Source: an uncultured Fretibacterium sp.
GTDB taxonomy: Bacteria; Synergistota; Synergistia; Synergistales; Aminobacteriaceae
NCBI RefSeq assembly: GCF_963548695.1
Contig: NZ_CAUUWA010000095.1
Span: 1-6,933 of the forward strand
DNA length: 6,933 bases
Reading direction: 5' to 3'
Position 1 is the stretch's first letter, and each line of letters begins with the position of its first letter. The notes under the pieces are model-generated. The model did no database searches. It saw nothing but the letters and a program-made list of their open reading frames with translations, and was not told the DNA's origin. The position numbers and the translations under genes are program-made. Positions 1 through 4,968 of the stretch are shown here, piece by piece.

Positions 1-50
1 ACGGGCACGGCCTCCATCCCCCTCAGGGTGACGCCCAGCGTGGCGTTCAT
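1..50 (-). CDS. comM: Probable ComM/YifB-type Mg-chelatase-like AAA+ ATPase, N-terminal 16 codons only
   Basis: Only the first 16 codons and two bases of the next lie in the window, reading MNATLGVTLRGMEAVP. The start ATG overlaps the yraN stop by four bases (ATGA), so the gene is the next cistron of the leftward operon and probably translationally coupled. The short N-terminus, with a small-residue strand and a Gly-x-Glu-Ala turn, fits the beginning of the YifB/ComM family, whose members often lie directly downstream of yraN. In other bacteria ComM is a helicase-like ATPase acting in branch migration during natural transformation. No catalytic motif (Walker A/B) is inside the window. The identity therefore rests on gene order and a weak N-terminal resemblance. 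The reading frame and start are more certain than the name. Confidence 0.5.
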   Translation of the reverse strand, partial: MNATLGVTLRGMEAVP

Positions 51-439
51 GACGGGCAGTCCATCCCGCGCGTGACGTCCCGGACGTGCTCCAGGCGCCA
101 CTCCGATCCCGCGGCGTCGCGGTCCGCCGTATTTACCGTGAAGCCGATCAGGTCGATGCGCCAGGGGCCGGTCCAGCCAATCCGGTCCGCGTGGGCCCGG
201 CCCGCGTTGATCAAGTGGCGCAGCTTCCTGGGGCCGACGGAGTCCAGGGACGACTGCACCTCCCCCAACGTGCGGCAGCGCACCTCCACGATCACCAGCT
301 CCGATCCGTCCATCGCGACGATGTCGAGCTCTCCATAGGGGTTGACGAGGTTGCGCCCCAGGACCTTCCAGCCCAGAGATCTTATGTGGGCTTCCGCCCG
401 CTCCTCGGCGTTCCGCCCCAGCTCCAGATGGCGCGTCAT
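47..439 (-). CDS. yraN: UPF0102 family protein YraN (endonuclease-fold)
   Basis: A 130-residue protein of the UPF0102/YraN family, close to the usual length of about 120. It has the family's N-terminal helix (LGRNAEERAEAHIRSLGWKV, residues 7-26), then the GELD motif at 36-39 and the VEVR segment at 51-54. Together these form a PD-(D/E)xK nuclease-like core with Glu37, Asp39, Glu52 and Arg54. Arg instead of Lys in the last position also occurs in other members, including E. coli YraN as I recall it. The biochemical role is poorly established; a nucleic-acid processing function is inferred from the fold. The ATG overlaps the ylqH stop by four bases and has a GGGGAG ribosome site five bases upstream inside ylqH. 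Its own stop overlaps the next start, so it is an internal cistron of the operon. Confidence 0.9.
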   Translation of the reverse strand: MTRHLELGRNAEERAEAHIRSLGWKVLGRNLVNPYGELDIVAMDGSELVIVEVRCRTLGEVQSSLDSVGPRKLRHLINAGRAHADRIGWTGPWRIDLIGFTVNTADRDAAGSEWRLEHVRDVTRGMDCPS

Positions 440-708
440 GCCGACTCCCCCCTGTCCAGTCGATAGAGCCAGGCCAAAACGCGGGCCACGACCTCATAGA
501 GCTCGGCCGGTATCTCCTCGCCCAGCTCCAGGGAGAGCAGCGCGGAGACCAGCGCGGCGTCCTCGACGATGGGGACCTCCGCCTCCAGGGCACGCTCCAC
601 GATCTTCCGGGCGACGAGGCCCTCCCCCCTGGCGACGACGGTCGGGGCATCCATCGCCTCGTGGTCGTATTGGAGGGCGACGGCCCTGTCCCGCTTCCGG
701 CCGCTCAT
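436..708 (-). CDS. ylqH: FlhB C-terminal-domain-like protein (YlqH type), no membrane part
   Basis: A 90-residue stand-alone relative of the cytoplasmic domain of FlhB/YscU, the type III export switch. It aligns well with FlhB-C: AVALQYD (9-15), MDAPTVVARGEGLVARKI (19-36), VPIVED (45-50), then the ALLSLELGEEIPAELYEVVA segment and the final LAWLYRLD. The transmembrane half of FlhB is absent. The Asn-Pro-Thr-His self-cleavage motif, which should precede AVALQYD, is replaced by Arg-Lys-Arg-Asp (4-7), so autocleavage cannot occur as in FlhB. B. subtilis YlqH, also near rbgA-rnhB, has the same architecture. The start ATG overlaps the upstream FliK-like stop (TGATG) with no clear ribosome site, which suggests coupling by re-initiation. 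Function is unknown; an interaction with the FliK-like neighbour is an inference from the FliK-FlhB pairing in flagella. Confidence 0.85.
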   Translation of the reverse strand: MSGRKRDRAVALQYDHEAMDAPTVVARGEGLVARKIVERALEAEVPIVEDAALVSALLSLELGEEIPAELYEVVARVLAWLYRLDRGESA

Positions 709-1799
709 CAGACGGTCAGGTCCAGGCCTCGCCCGGACAGGAGACGGTTCCTGAGGCGCTCGACGGCGCTCCGGGAGATGCCGATGAACCGGACGGGCAG
801 CGCCGTGCCCTCCAGCTCCTCGCGGACATCGCCGCGCCTCCGCTTTAGAAGCTCGCAGGTCTCGGCGCGGTCGGCATGGAGGTCGAGGTTGCAGCCTCGA
901 CCGTCGCTCTCGACGGTCCCGCCGACGAAGCCCAGCCTCGGCCCCTCGACTCCGAACCCGACCTGCCAGTACCGTCGGCCGTCCTCCTCGCAGACCCGCC
1001 CCACGAAGACGCGCGCCGTGAGGTCCGGGGCATCCTCAGGACCCGGCCAGAAGGGCGCGCCCAGCAGGAGGGGGTTGACCTCGTCCCTCGGGGCGTGCAT
1101 CAGCAGGGAGTGCGCCCGAAGGAAGCGGGCGATCTCCCCCTCTCCCTCCTTCAGGCTTCGCAGGACCTCTACGGGGTCCTCTCCATCCCGGGCCCGTTCC
1201 CGGAGCTCCTTGCGGATCCGCGCCCAAAGGGCCGTCGCCGCCCCGCCGCCGAGGGCCGCGTACTCCGTTAGGAGCCGGACGTTCTCCGCCGTCAGCGGGG
1301 CCCCGCGGGCCCAGAGCTCGATCAGGGAGGAGAGCTGGTCCGGAGCATTACCTACACGCCTCCAGGCGTCCCGGACCGCGGCCAGCACCTCGTCCGAGAG
1401 CGGCAGGCCGCGCGCCAGAAGCGCCGTCGCCACCTCGCGGTCGGAGACTGGGACCCGGGACAGGAAGGAGAGCTCCTCCGGGGAGAGCCGCAGGACGGGG
1501 ACGCCATCGGGCCCCGAGGCGTCCCAGACGGCGCGGAAGCGCTCTCCCGCGATGAGGGTCAGCGTTGCCCGAGCCAAGAGGGGCTGGGCCGGGCGACCGT
1601 CCTGCGCATCGAGGCGGACGGAGTAGGTGCCGTCCGCATTGCGTCCGAGCACCTGTCCCTCCACCACCGTCCCCGTGCGGAGGGAACCGAGCGGCGATGG
1701 GGGAACGGGCCTCCCCGGAGAGGCGGGGGCCGTTCCTATCTCTCCGGTCCCCGTCTGGTTGGGGCCTATCTGCACGTTGAGGTTGGAGATTGGGGGCAT
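708..1799 (-). CDS. FliK-like protein of the ylqG position, function unknown
   Basis: A 363-residue protein with no signal peptide or membrane segment. Residues 1-38 are a Pro/Gly/Thr-rich disordered tail. Residues 41-107 look like a small beta domain (GTVVEGQVLGRNADGTYSVR, then LTLIAGERFRAVWD). Two related helical units follow, LLARGLPLSDEVLAAVRDA (127-145) and LWARGAPLTAENVRLLTEY (162-180). A charged helical region spans 190-232. The C-terminal part, about 262-335, resembles the FliK hook-length-control C-terminal domain: WQVGFGVEGPRLGFVGGTV, then LDLHADRAETCELLKRR and a helix ending in VREELEG. It occupies the place of ylqG in B. subtilis, directly before the FlhB-like gene. The start is supported by AAGGAGAG six bases upstream, overlapping the rnhB stop. 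The family resemblance is read by eye; the molecular role is unknown. Confidence 0.75.
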   Translation of the reverse strand: MPPISNLNVQIGPNQTGTGEIGTAPASPGRPVPPSPLGSLRTGTVVEGQVLGRNADGTYSVRLDAQDGRPAQPLLARATLTLIAGERFRAVWDASGPDGVPVLRLSPEELSFLSRVPVSDREVATALLARGLPLSDEVLAAVRDAWRRVGNAPDQLSSLIELWARGAPLTAENVRLLTEYAALGGGAATALWARIRKELRERARDGEDPVEVLRSLKEGEGEIARFLRAHSLLMHAPRDEVNPLLLGAPFWPGPEDAPDLTARVFVGRVCEEDGRRYWQVGFGVEGPRLGFVGGTVESDGRGCNLDLHADRAETCELLKRRRGDVREELEGTALPVRFIGISRSAVERLRNRLLSGRGLDLTV

Positions 1800-1805
1800 G
1801 GTTAT

Positions 1806-1813
1806 CTCTCCTT
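1806..1813 (-). promoter_or_regulatory. Ribosome binding site of the FliK-like gene, overlapping the rnhB stop
   Basis: AAGGAGAG lies six bases before the ATG at 1799. Its first two bases belong to the rnhB TAA stop (1814-1812), so ribosomes finishing rnhB sit on the next initiation site. This is one of the strongest Shine-Dalgarno sequences in the operon and fixes the start of the FliK-like gene. Confidence 0.8.
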
Positions 1814-2450
1814 ATCTTCTCTCCTCATCTTCTCCTCGCCCGTATTCCTCTCGGTGTATGTTCCGGCAGAAGGATTCGCGGTGCACGGGCGAGAGCCCGA
1901 GCCGGGCCACCGCCTCGCGGTGCATGGCGGTCGGATAGCCCTTGTGCCGGGCGAACCCGTAGTCCGGCCACAGGCGGTCGAGGGCGGTCATGGCCCTGTC
2001 ACGGAGCACCTTGGCGACGACCGAGGCCGCCGAGACGGCCGGGACGATGTCGTCCGCGGCCACGAGCGGCCACTGGGGGAAGGGCAGGTCCGGGATCGCC
2101 AGGATACCGTCGACCACCACACACTCCGGCTCCCGCGCCAGCAGGGGCCGCAGGCGAAGGACGCTTTGCCCCATGGCCCAGAGCGACGCTCGGGAGATGT
2201 TGTCGCGGTCGATGCGTGCTGCGCCGGCGGCCTGGGCGCGCCACGCGACGCCGAGCTCGGCCATCGCGTCCCAGAGATGCTCCCTTCCCCGTGCCGTCAA
2301 TTTCTTGGAGTCCCGCAGCCCCAGGGACAGCAGGACCTCCTCCTGAACGGGGGTCAGGGAGACCGCGGCGGCGACGACGGGCCCCGCCAGAGGCCCCCGC
2401 CCCGCCTCGTCCGTCCCGACGATGGCGCTGGGTTCCGAGGACCGAAGCAT
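1812..2450 (-). CDS. rnhB: Ribonuclease HII
   Basis: RNase HII cleaves the RNA strand of RNA-DNA hybrids and removes single ribonucleotides misincorporated in DNA. With the ATG at 2450 the protein has 212 residues, near the family norm of about 200-255. The signature GTDEAGRGPLAGPVVAAAV is at 12-30. The four catalytic acids are Asp14, Glu15, Asp114 (VVVDG) and Asp133 (AADDIVPAVSAAS). DSKKL is at 47-51 and HKGYPT, with the ribonucleotide-sensing Tyr172, follows at 169-174. The frame stays open far upstream, but that part overlaps ylqF and has the composition of a shadow. Between the ylqF stop and 2450 the only other usual start is a TTG at 2456. ATG 2450 has GGAG nine bases upstream, so it is preferred. 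The gap to ylqF is 80 bases. Confidence 0.93.
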   Translation of the reverse strand: MLRSSEPSAIVGTDEAGRGPLAGPVVAAAVSLTPVQEEVLLSLGLRDSKKLTARGREHLWDAMAELGVAWRAQAAGAARIDRDNISRASLWAMGQSVLRLRPLLAREPECVVVDGILAIPDLPFPQWPLVAADDIVPAVSAASVVAKVLRDRAMTALDRLWPDYGFARHKGYPTAMHREAVARLGLSPVHRESFCRNIHREEYGRGEDEERR

Positions 2451-2459
2451 GCTCAACCG

Positions 2460-2463
2460 CTCC
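2460..2463 (-). promoter_or_regulatory. Ribosome binding site deciding the rnhB start
   Basis: GGAG stands nine bases before ATG 2450. A second purine run, GGGAGG (about 2470-2475), is farther away and lies in the loop and arm of a small hairpin (2465-2485, GGGTTCC pairing with GGAAGCCC with one bulge). The hairpin could modulate access, but no regulation is implied by the sequence alone. Confidence 0.5.
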
Positions 2464-2530
2464 AGGGCTTCCTCCCGGGGAACCCGGACGGAGCGAGTGG
2501 AACGGGCGGCCCACCCCTCGGCCCCGCGCT

Positions 2531-3370
2531 CTAGGCCGCCCCGTCCCCCCACAGCGGGTCCCCCGGAAGCTCCAGGGTGGCCGGCCCCAGCTTTCCGGAC
2601 GAGAAGGCGTCCATCAGGCGGCGGCCCGCCAACTCCCTGTCGACCTCCCCCCCCGAGACGAGGCAGCCCAGGCGGCGCCCCAGCCGCTCCAGCGTCAGCT
2701 CCCCGGGCTCGTCCCGCTCCTCGATCTCCCATTTCTTCAGGAGCACCCCGAAGAGCCCGCGCGCCCTGAGGAAGCGGATGAAGGAGAGAGCCGAGGTCTC
2801 GAAGCCGCCCAGCACCTCTGCCTTCGCGCAACCCAGCCAGGAGAGCACGCTGTGGACGCCCGGCTCCGCGTGAGGGTCCAGGATCCCGGGCGAGTCCACG
2901 ATCAACAGGTCCCCGCTGCGATACCAGCTGACCTCCCGGGTCAGTCCGGGGATCCCCCCGACGCGGGCCTGCGCCTTGCCCGCCAGGGCGTTCAGCAGCA
3001 TCGACTTGCCGACATTGGGGATGCCCATGACGGCCAGCCTGAGCTCCCGGTGAGCCGGCTTCCGGGCCGAGAGGGCCTTGCGGAGGGCCGTCGGCCGCTC
3101 CCTGCGGAGGTCGAGCGCCCGCACCTCCCGCCCCCCGAGCTCCAGCTCCCGGAGCCAGACCCGGGTCCGATCCGGGTCCGCCAGGTCCTTTTTGGCGAGG
3201 ACGAGCATCACGGGCTTGACGCGAGCGAAGGAGGCGACGAGAGGGGCGGAGGTAGAAAAAGGCGCGCGAGCATCGCGCACCTCTACGATAAGATCCAGCT
3301 TTTCGAGGAGCTCGGACAGCTTGCGCCCCCCGCGGGCCATGTGCCCGGGGTACCAGACGGTCCGTCCCAC
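2531..3370 (-). CDS. ylqF: Ribosome biogenesis GTPase YlqF/RbgA
   Basis: A circularly permuted GTPase that acts late in 50S subunit assembly in B. subtilis. At 279 residues it matches the family length (about 282). The N-terminus has the hallmark WYPGHMA (6-12). The GTPase motifs follow in permuted order: G4-like LAKKD (58-62), G1 GIPNVGKS (116-123), G2 Thr144 in GLT, and G3 DSPG (159-162). The C-terminal ribosome-binding domain ends with the typical FSSGKLGPATLELP. The G4 position normally reads Asn or Thr-Lys-x-Asp; here Ala59 replaces the Asn/Thr, which is unusual. The start is a GTG one base after the lepB stop, with no strong ribosome site. The next ATG would remove the WYPGH motif, so GTG is kept and coupling to lepB is likely. 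Confidence 0.93.
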   Translation of the reverse strand: MGRTVWYPGHMARGGRKLSELLEKLDLIVEVRDARAPFSTSAPLVASFARVKPVMLVLAKKDLADPDRTRVWLRELELGGREVRALDLRRERPTALRKALSARKPAHRELRLAVMGIPNVGKSMLLNALAGKAQARVGGIPGLTREVSWYRSGDLLIVDSPGILDPHAEPGVHSVLSWLGCAKAEVLGGFETSALSFIRFLRARGLFGVLLKKWEIEERDEPGELTLERLGRRLGCLVSGGEVDRELAGRRLMDAFSSGKLGPATLELPGDPLWGDGAA

Positions 3371-3371
3371 T

Positions 3372-3917
3372 TCAGCGCGGAAACCCGATGCGGGTCAGGG
3401 GCCAGTAGCGGAAGAAGACCGGGCCGTGAATGTCGGACGCCGGGATGAAGCCCCAGAAGCGGCCGTCCTGAGAGTTGGGCCGGTTGTCGCCCATGGCGAA
3501 ATAGCTGTCCTTCGGTACCGTGAAGGGGACCTCGGGGAAGACCCGGTTGGGTCGAAGGGTGTATTGGTCCCGGTTCTGGACGTAGGGTTCGTCGATGGGC
3601 TCGCCGTTGACGTAGACCGTCCCGCTGCGGATATCCACGGTGTCCCCCGGAACGGCGATGATGCGCTTGACGAAATCCCGGTCCCGATCCTCCGGATACC
3701 GGAAGACGTAGATCGTCCCCCGCGAGGGCTCGAAAAACCAGTTCCAGAACTTCGCCACCAGGACCCGGTCCCCCACCTCCAGGGTGGGGATCATCGAGCC
3801 GCTGGGGATCCAGAAGGCCTGCACGATAAAGGTGCGGATGATCATCGCCAGGGCAAACGCCCAGACGATGGTCTCAAGTGTCTCTCTCCACCAGGGTTTT
3901 ACGACTTCAGAAGCCAA
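3372..3917 (-). CDS. lepB: Signal peptidase I
   Basis: A type I signal peptidase that removes signal peptides from secreted proteins at the outer face of the cytoplasmic membrane. With the TTG start at 3917 it has 181 residues, similar to Gram-positive enzymes. One N-terminal membrane anchor spans about 14-36 (LETIVWAFALAMIIRTFIV). Box B, IPSGSMIPTL (37-46), carries the nucleophile Ser41. Box D, VKRIIAVPGD (83-92), carries the general base Lys84. Box E, GDNRPNSQDGRFWG (143-156), has Gly152 where Ser is usual. The frame extends upstream to an ATG at 4067, but that part is AT-rich, has no ribosome site and covers the promoter. TTG 3917 has a full GGAGG nine bases upstream. This is the first gene of the leftward operon. 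Confidence 0.93.
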   Translation of the reverse strand: MASEVVKPWWRETLETIVWAFALAMIIRTFIVQAFWIPSGSMIPTLEVGDRVLVAKFWNWFFEPSRGTIYVFRYPEDRDRDFVKRIIAVPGDTVDIRSGTVYVNGEPIDEPYVQNRDQYTLRPNRVFPEVPFTVPKDSYFAMGDNRPNSQDGRFWGFIPASDIHGPVFFRYWPLTRIGFPR

Positions 3918-3926
3918 ATGACATGT

Positions 3927-3931
3927 CCTCC
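3927..3931 (-). promoter_or_regulatory. Ribosome binding site deciding the lepB TTG start
   Basis: GGAGG lies nine bases before TTG 3917. An out-of-frame ATG at 3924 sits only two bases after it and opens a five-codon frame (MSFGF) ending at 3907, overlapping the lepB start. The spacing favours TTG for real initiation. Confidence 0.7.
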
Positions 3932-3957
3932 GTTCCCTCTCTCGACATTCTTCGATT

Positions 3958-3986
3958 ACTATAACGCGAATGCCCTTCGCAATCAA
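3958..3986 (-). promoter_or_regulatory. Sigma70-type promoter of the lepB operon
   Basis: Reading leftward, TTGATT (3986-3981) is followed by exactly 17 bases and TATAGT (3963-3958), close to consensus at both boxes. Transcription would start near 3951, giving a leader of about 34 bases that holds the GGAGG of lepB. It is the only convincing leftward promoter upstream of the seven-gene operon. Confidence 0.75.
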
Positions 3987-4066
3987 GAGAGGGATCGTCC
4001 CCAAAATCCGCAGGTTGCGATTATGAAAAATAAAGTGCGTTGTTACATAAATTAAGCAAACTCTCA

Positions 4067-4103
4067 TTTTGCACCCGTCAGGTGCAGCGAAAAACGTGCA
4101 AAA
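4067..4103. repeat. Inverted repeat TTTTGCAC / GTGCAAAA with a competing inner hairpin
   Basis: Perfect 8-bp arms at 4067-4074 and 4096-4103 enclose 21 bases. A second pairing is possible: TGCACC (4070-4075) with GGTGCA (4081-4086) across a five-base loop, using the same left arm. Neither is followed by a T-run, so a terminator is unlikely. The site lies between the two divergent promoters and may bind a regulator, or it may be a structure of no function. Confidence 0.45.
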
Positions 4104-4144
4104 CCTGTCTTTACCACACGTTAAAAATTTTGCCTGCGGTTTTG
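4099..4144. repeat. Inverted repeat CAAAACC / GGTTTTG
   Basis: Perfect 7-bp arms at 4099-4105 and 4138-4144 with a 32-base AT-rich spacer. The left arm overlaps the right arm of the preceding repeat. It ends about 17 bases before the TTGACA box of the DUF3793 promoter. The long spacer makes chance a real possibility in AT-rich DNA. Confidence 0.3.
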
Positions 4145-4160
4145 GGTCTCCTTTTCGTGC

Positions 4161-4189
4161 TTGACAAAAAACGCATTTCGATATAAGTT
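4161..4189 (+). promoter_or_regulatory. Promoter of the DUF3793-flavodoxin unit
   Basis: A perfect TTGACA (4161-4166) is followed by TATAAG at 4182-4187 (15-base spacer) or TAAGTT at 4184-4189 (17-base spacer). The start of transcription would be near 4194-4197, leaving a leader of about 80 bases. Because this -35 box coincides with the TTG that would open the longest upstream reading frame, that frame's start cannot be the real one. The short spacer to the better -10 box would suit an activated or tightly repressed promoter. Confidence 0.65.
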
Positions 4190-4213
4190 TTCAATATCAA
4201 ACATGCGCTTTTT
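4166..4213. promoter_or_regulatory. Nested palindromic operator with Fur-box-like core
   Basis: The core, GATATAAGTTTTCAATATC (4180-4198), is 19 bp and has GATAT/ATATC arms. It matches the classical Fur consensus GATAATGATAATCATTATC at 12 of 19 positions by my count. Outer arms continue almost on the same centre: AAAAACGCAT (4167-4176) against ATGCGCTTTTT (4203-4213), with one extra C. The whole dyad covers the promoter spacer, the -10 region and the first transcribed bases, where a repressor would block RNA polymerase. Fur or another Fur-family regulator is an inference, supported only by the flavodoxin downstream. Confidence 0.45.
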
Positions 4214-4277
4214 GTTTGGGCCACAAGCAGGGCTTTGCGGAAGCTTTTGCTGGGGGGAGGCTTTTACGGCGGATGCG

Positions 4278-4889
4278 ATGGCAATGAAAAAACCGATTAT
4301 CCAAAGCCTTATGGAGTCGATCCGGGAGACGGACACGGAGGAGTATCTCAAGGCCCTCGTGTTCTGTTTTGGGGCGCCAACAATAAAAGGGATGAAAGCG
4401 GCGACCCTGCTCAACCTCAGGCGCAGTGGGGAGGATGTCCGGGCCCTGTGGAGAGCACGGGGCGAGAGTTGGTTGTGTCCCTTGGGTGTGGAGGCGGTCC
4501 TGCTCAACGGCTGTGCGGCCTCCGCGTCGGGCAGCGCGCTGGTCATGATTTATCGGCGTAAGCTGCTGGAGCGGGTTCTGGGCTCGAAGGCCGTGCGCGA
4601 CATCCTTATCGATCGGGGATACGCCTTCCCCTTCGTTCTGGACGCCTGTCTGGAGCACCTCCAAAAGCGCTTTTGCCTTGAGTTTCCGCACGAAATTGGT
4701 CTCTTTCTCGATTATCCTCCCGAGGACGTCAGGGGGTTCCTGGAGCACAGAGGGGCCAAAAGCCTGGCTGTGGGGTACTGGAAGGTCTACGGCAATGTTG
4801 AGAAAGCCCGCCGCGCCTTCAGGCGGTATCGGCGGGCGGAGTGCGACGCGGCTCGTTCCCTGTTGAACGGGAGCGGCTTTCGTCTGTAG
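4278..4889 (+). CDS. DUF3793 family protein
   Basis: A soluble protein of 203 residues from the ATG at 4278 (ATG 4284 is also possible). It has the marks of DUF3793: an N-terminal FGAPTIKGMKAATLLNL (31-47), a central segment ending in LVMIYRRKLLERVL (88-101), the strongly conserved FPHEIGLFLDYPPEDVRGF (136-154), and GYWKVYGNVEKARRAFRRY (166-184). The family is common in anaerobes and its function is unknown. The frame extends upstream to a TTG at 4161 and an ATG at 4203, but these fall in the promoter or at the transcription start. The ribosome site is not clear-cut: GGGGGGAGG ends 17 bases before ATG 4278 and a weaker GGCGGA is closer. It precedes flavodoxin by 79 bases with no terminator between, so the two are probably cotranscribed. 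Confidence 0.85.
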   Translation: MAMKKPIIQSLMESIRETDTEEYLKALVFCFGAPTIKGMKAATLLNLRRSGEDVRALWRARGESWLCPLGVEAVLLNGCAASASGSALVMIYRRKLLERVLGSKAVRDILIDRGYAFPFVLDACLEHLQKRFCLEFPHEIGLFLDYPPEDVRGFLEHRGAKSLAVGYWKVYGNVEKARRAFRRYRRAECDAARSLLNGSGFRL

Positions 4890-4953
4890 TCGGGCCAAGG
4901 CTGCAAGGGGCTTGGAGCATGTGAGCTTTGCGGCCGAGGAAGCCGAAAAGAAC

Positions 4954-4960
4954 GAGGAGG
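4954..4960 (+). promoter_or_regulatory. Ribosome binding site deciding the flavodoxin start
   Basis: GAGGAGG lies eight bases before ATG 4969. The frame is open upstream to a TTG at 4912, but those residues are not part of the flavodoxin fold and have no such site, so 4969 is the start. Confidence 0.85.
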
Positions 4961-4968
4961 TCTGTGAA

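Larger units (their letters stand above)
3918..4277. other. Divergent intergenic region, AT-rich
   Basis: About 360 bases between lepB (leftward) and the DUF3793 gene (rightward), clearly richer in A and T than the flanking genes. It holds the lepB promoter on the left and the DUF3793 promoter with its palindrome on the right. Overlapping inverted repeats lie between them (4067-4144). From about 4200 to 4277 is the untranslated leader of the DUF3793 gene. No tRNA or convincing small gene was seen. Confidence 0.8.

Noticed and set aside
661..1626. 321-residue plus-strand open frame opposite the FliK-like gene
   Set aside because: Ser/Arg/Pro-rich shadow without ribosome site or recognisable motif; the minus-strand gene has a strong ribosome site and coupling to its neighbours.
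2451..2831. N-terminal extension of RNase HII by 127 residues
   Set aside because: It overlaps ylqF on the same strand, is Gly/Arg/Ala-rich as expected of a shadow frame, and has no counterpart in the family; ATG 2450 has a ribosome site.
1790..3448. 552-residue plus-strand open frame opposite rnhB and ylqF
   Set aside because: Pro/Arg/Gly-rich composition and exact opposition to two well-identified genes mark it as an antisense shadow of high-GC coding DNA.
3918..4067. N-terminal extension of signal peptidase I to ATG 4067
   Set aside because: It would be translated through the promoter and AT-rich spacer, lacks a ribosome site, and is not needed for the single N-terminal anchor; TTG 3917 has GGAGG at nine bases.
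4070..4086. TGCACC/GGTGCA hairpin as a terminator
   Set aside because: No T-run follows on either strand and no transcript is expected to end there.
4161..4277. N-terminal extension of the DUF3793 protein from TTG 4161 or ATG 4203
   Set aside because: TTG 4161 is the first part of the TTGACA -35 box, and ATG 4203 falls within about ten bases of the predicted transcription start with no ribosome site.
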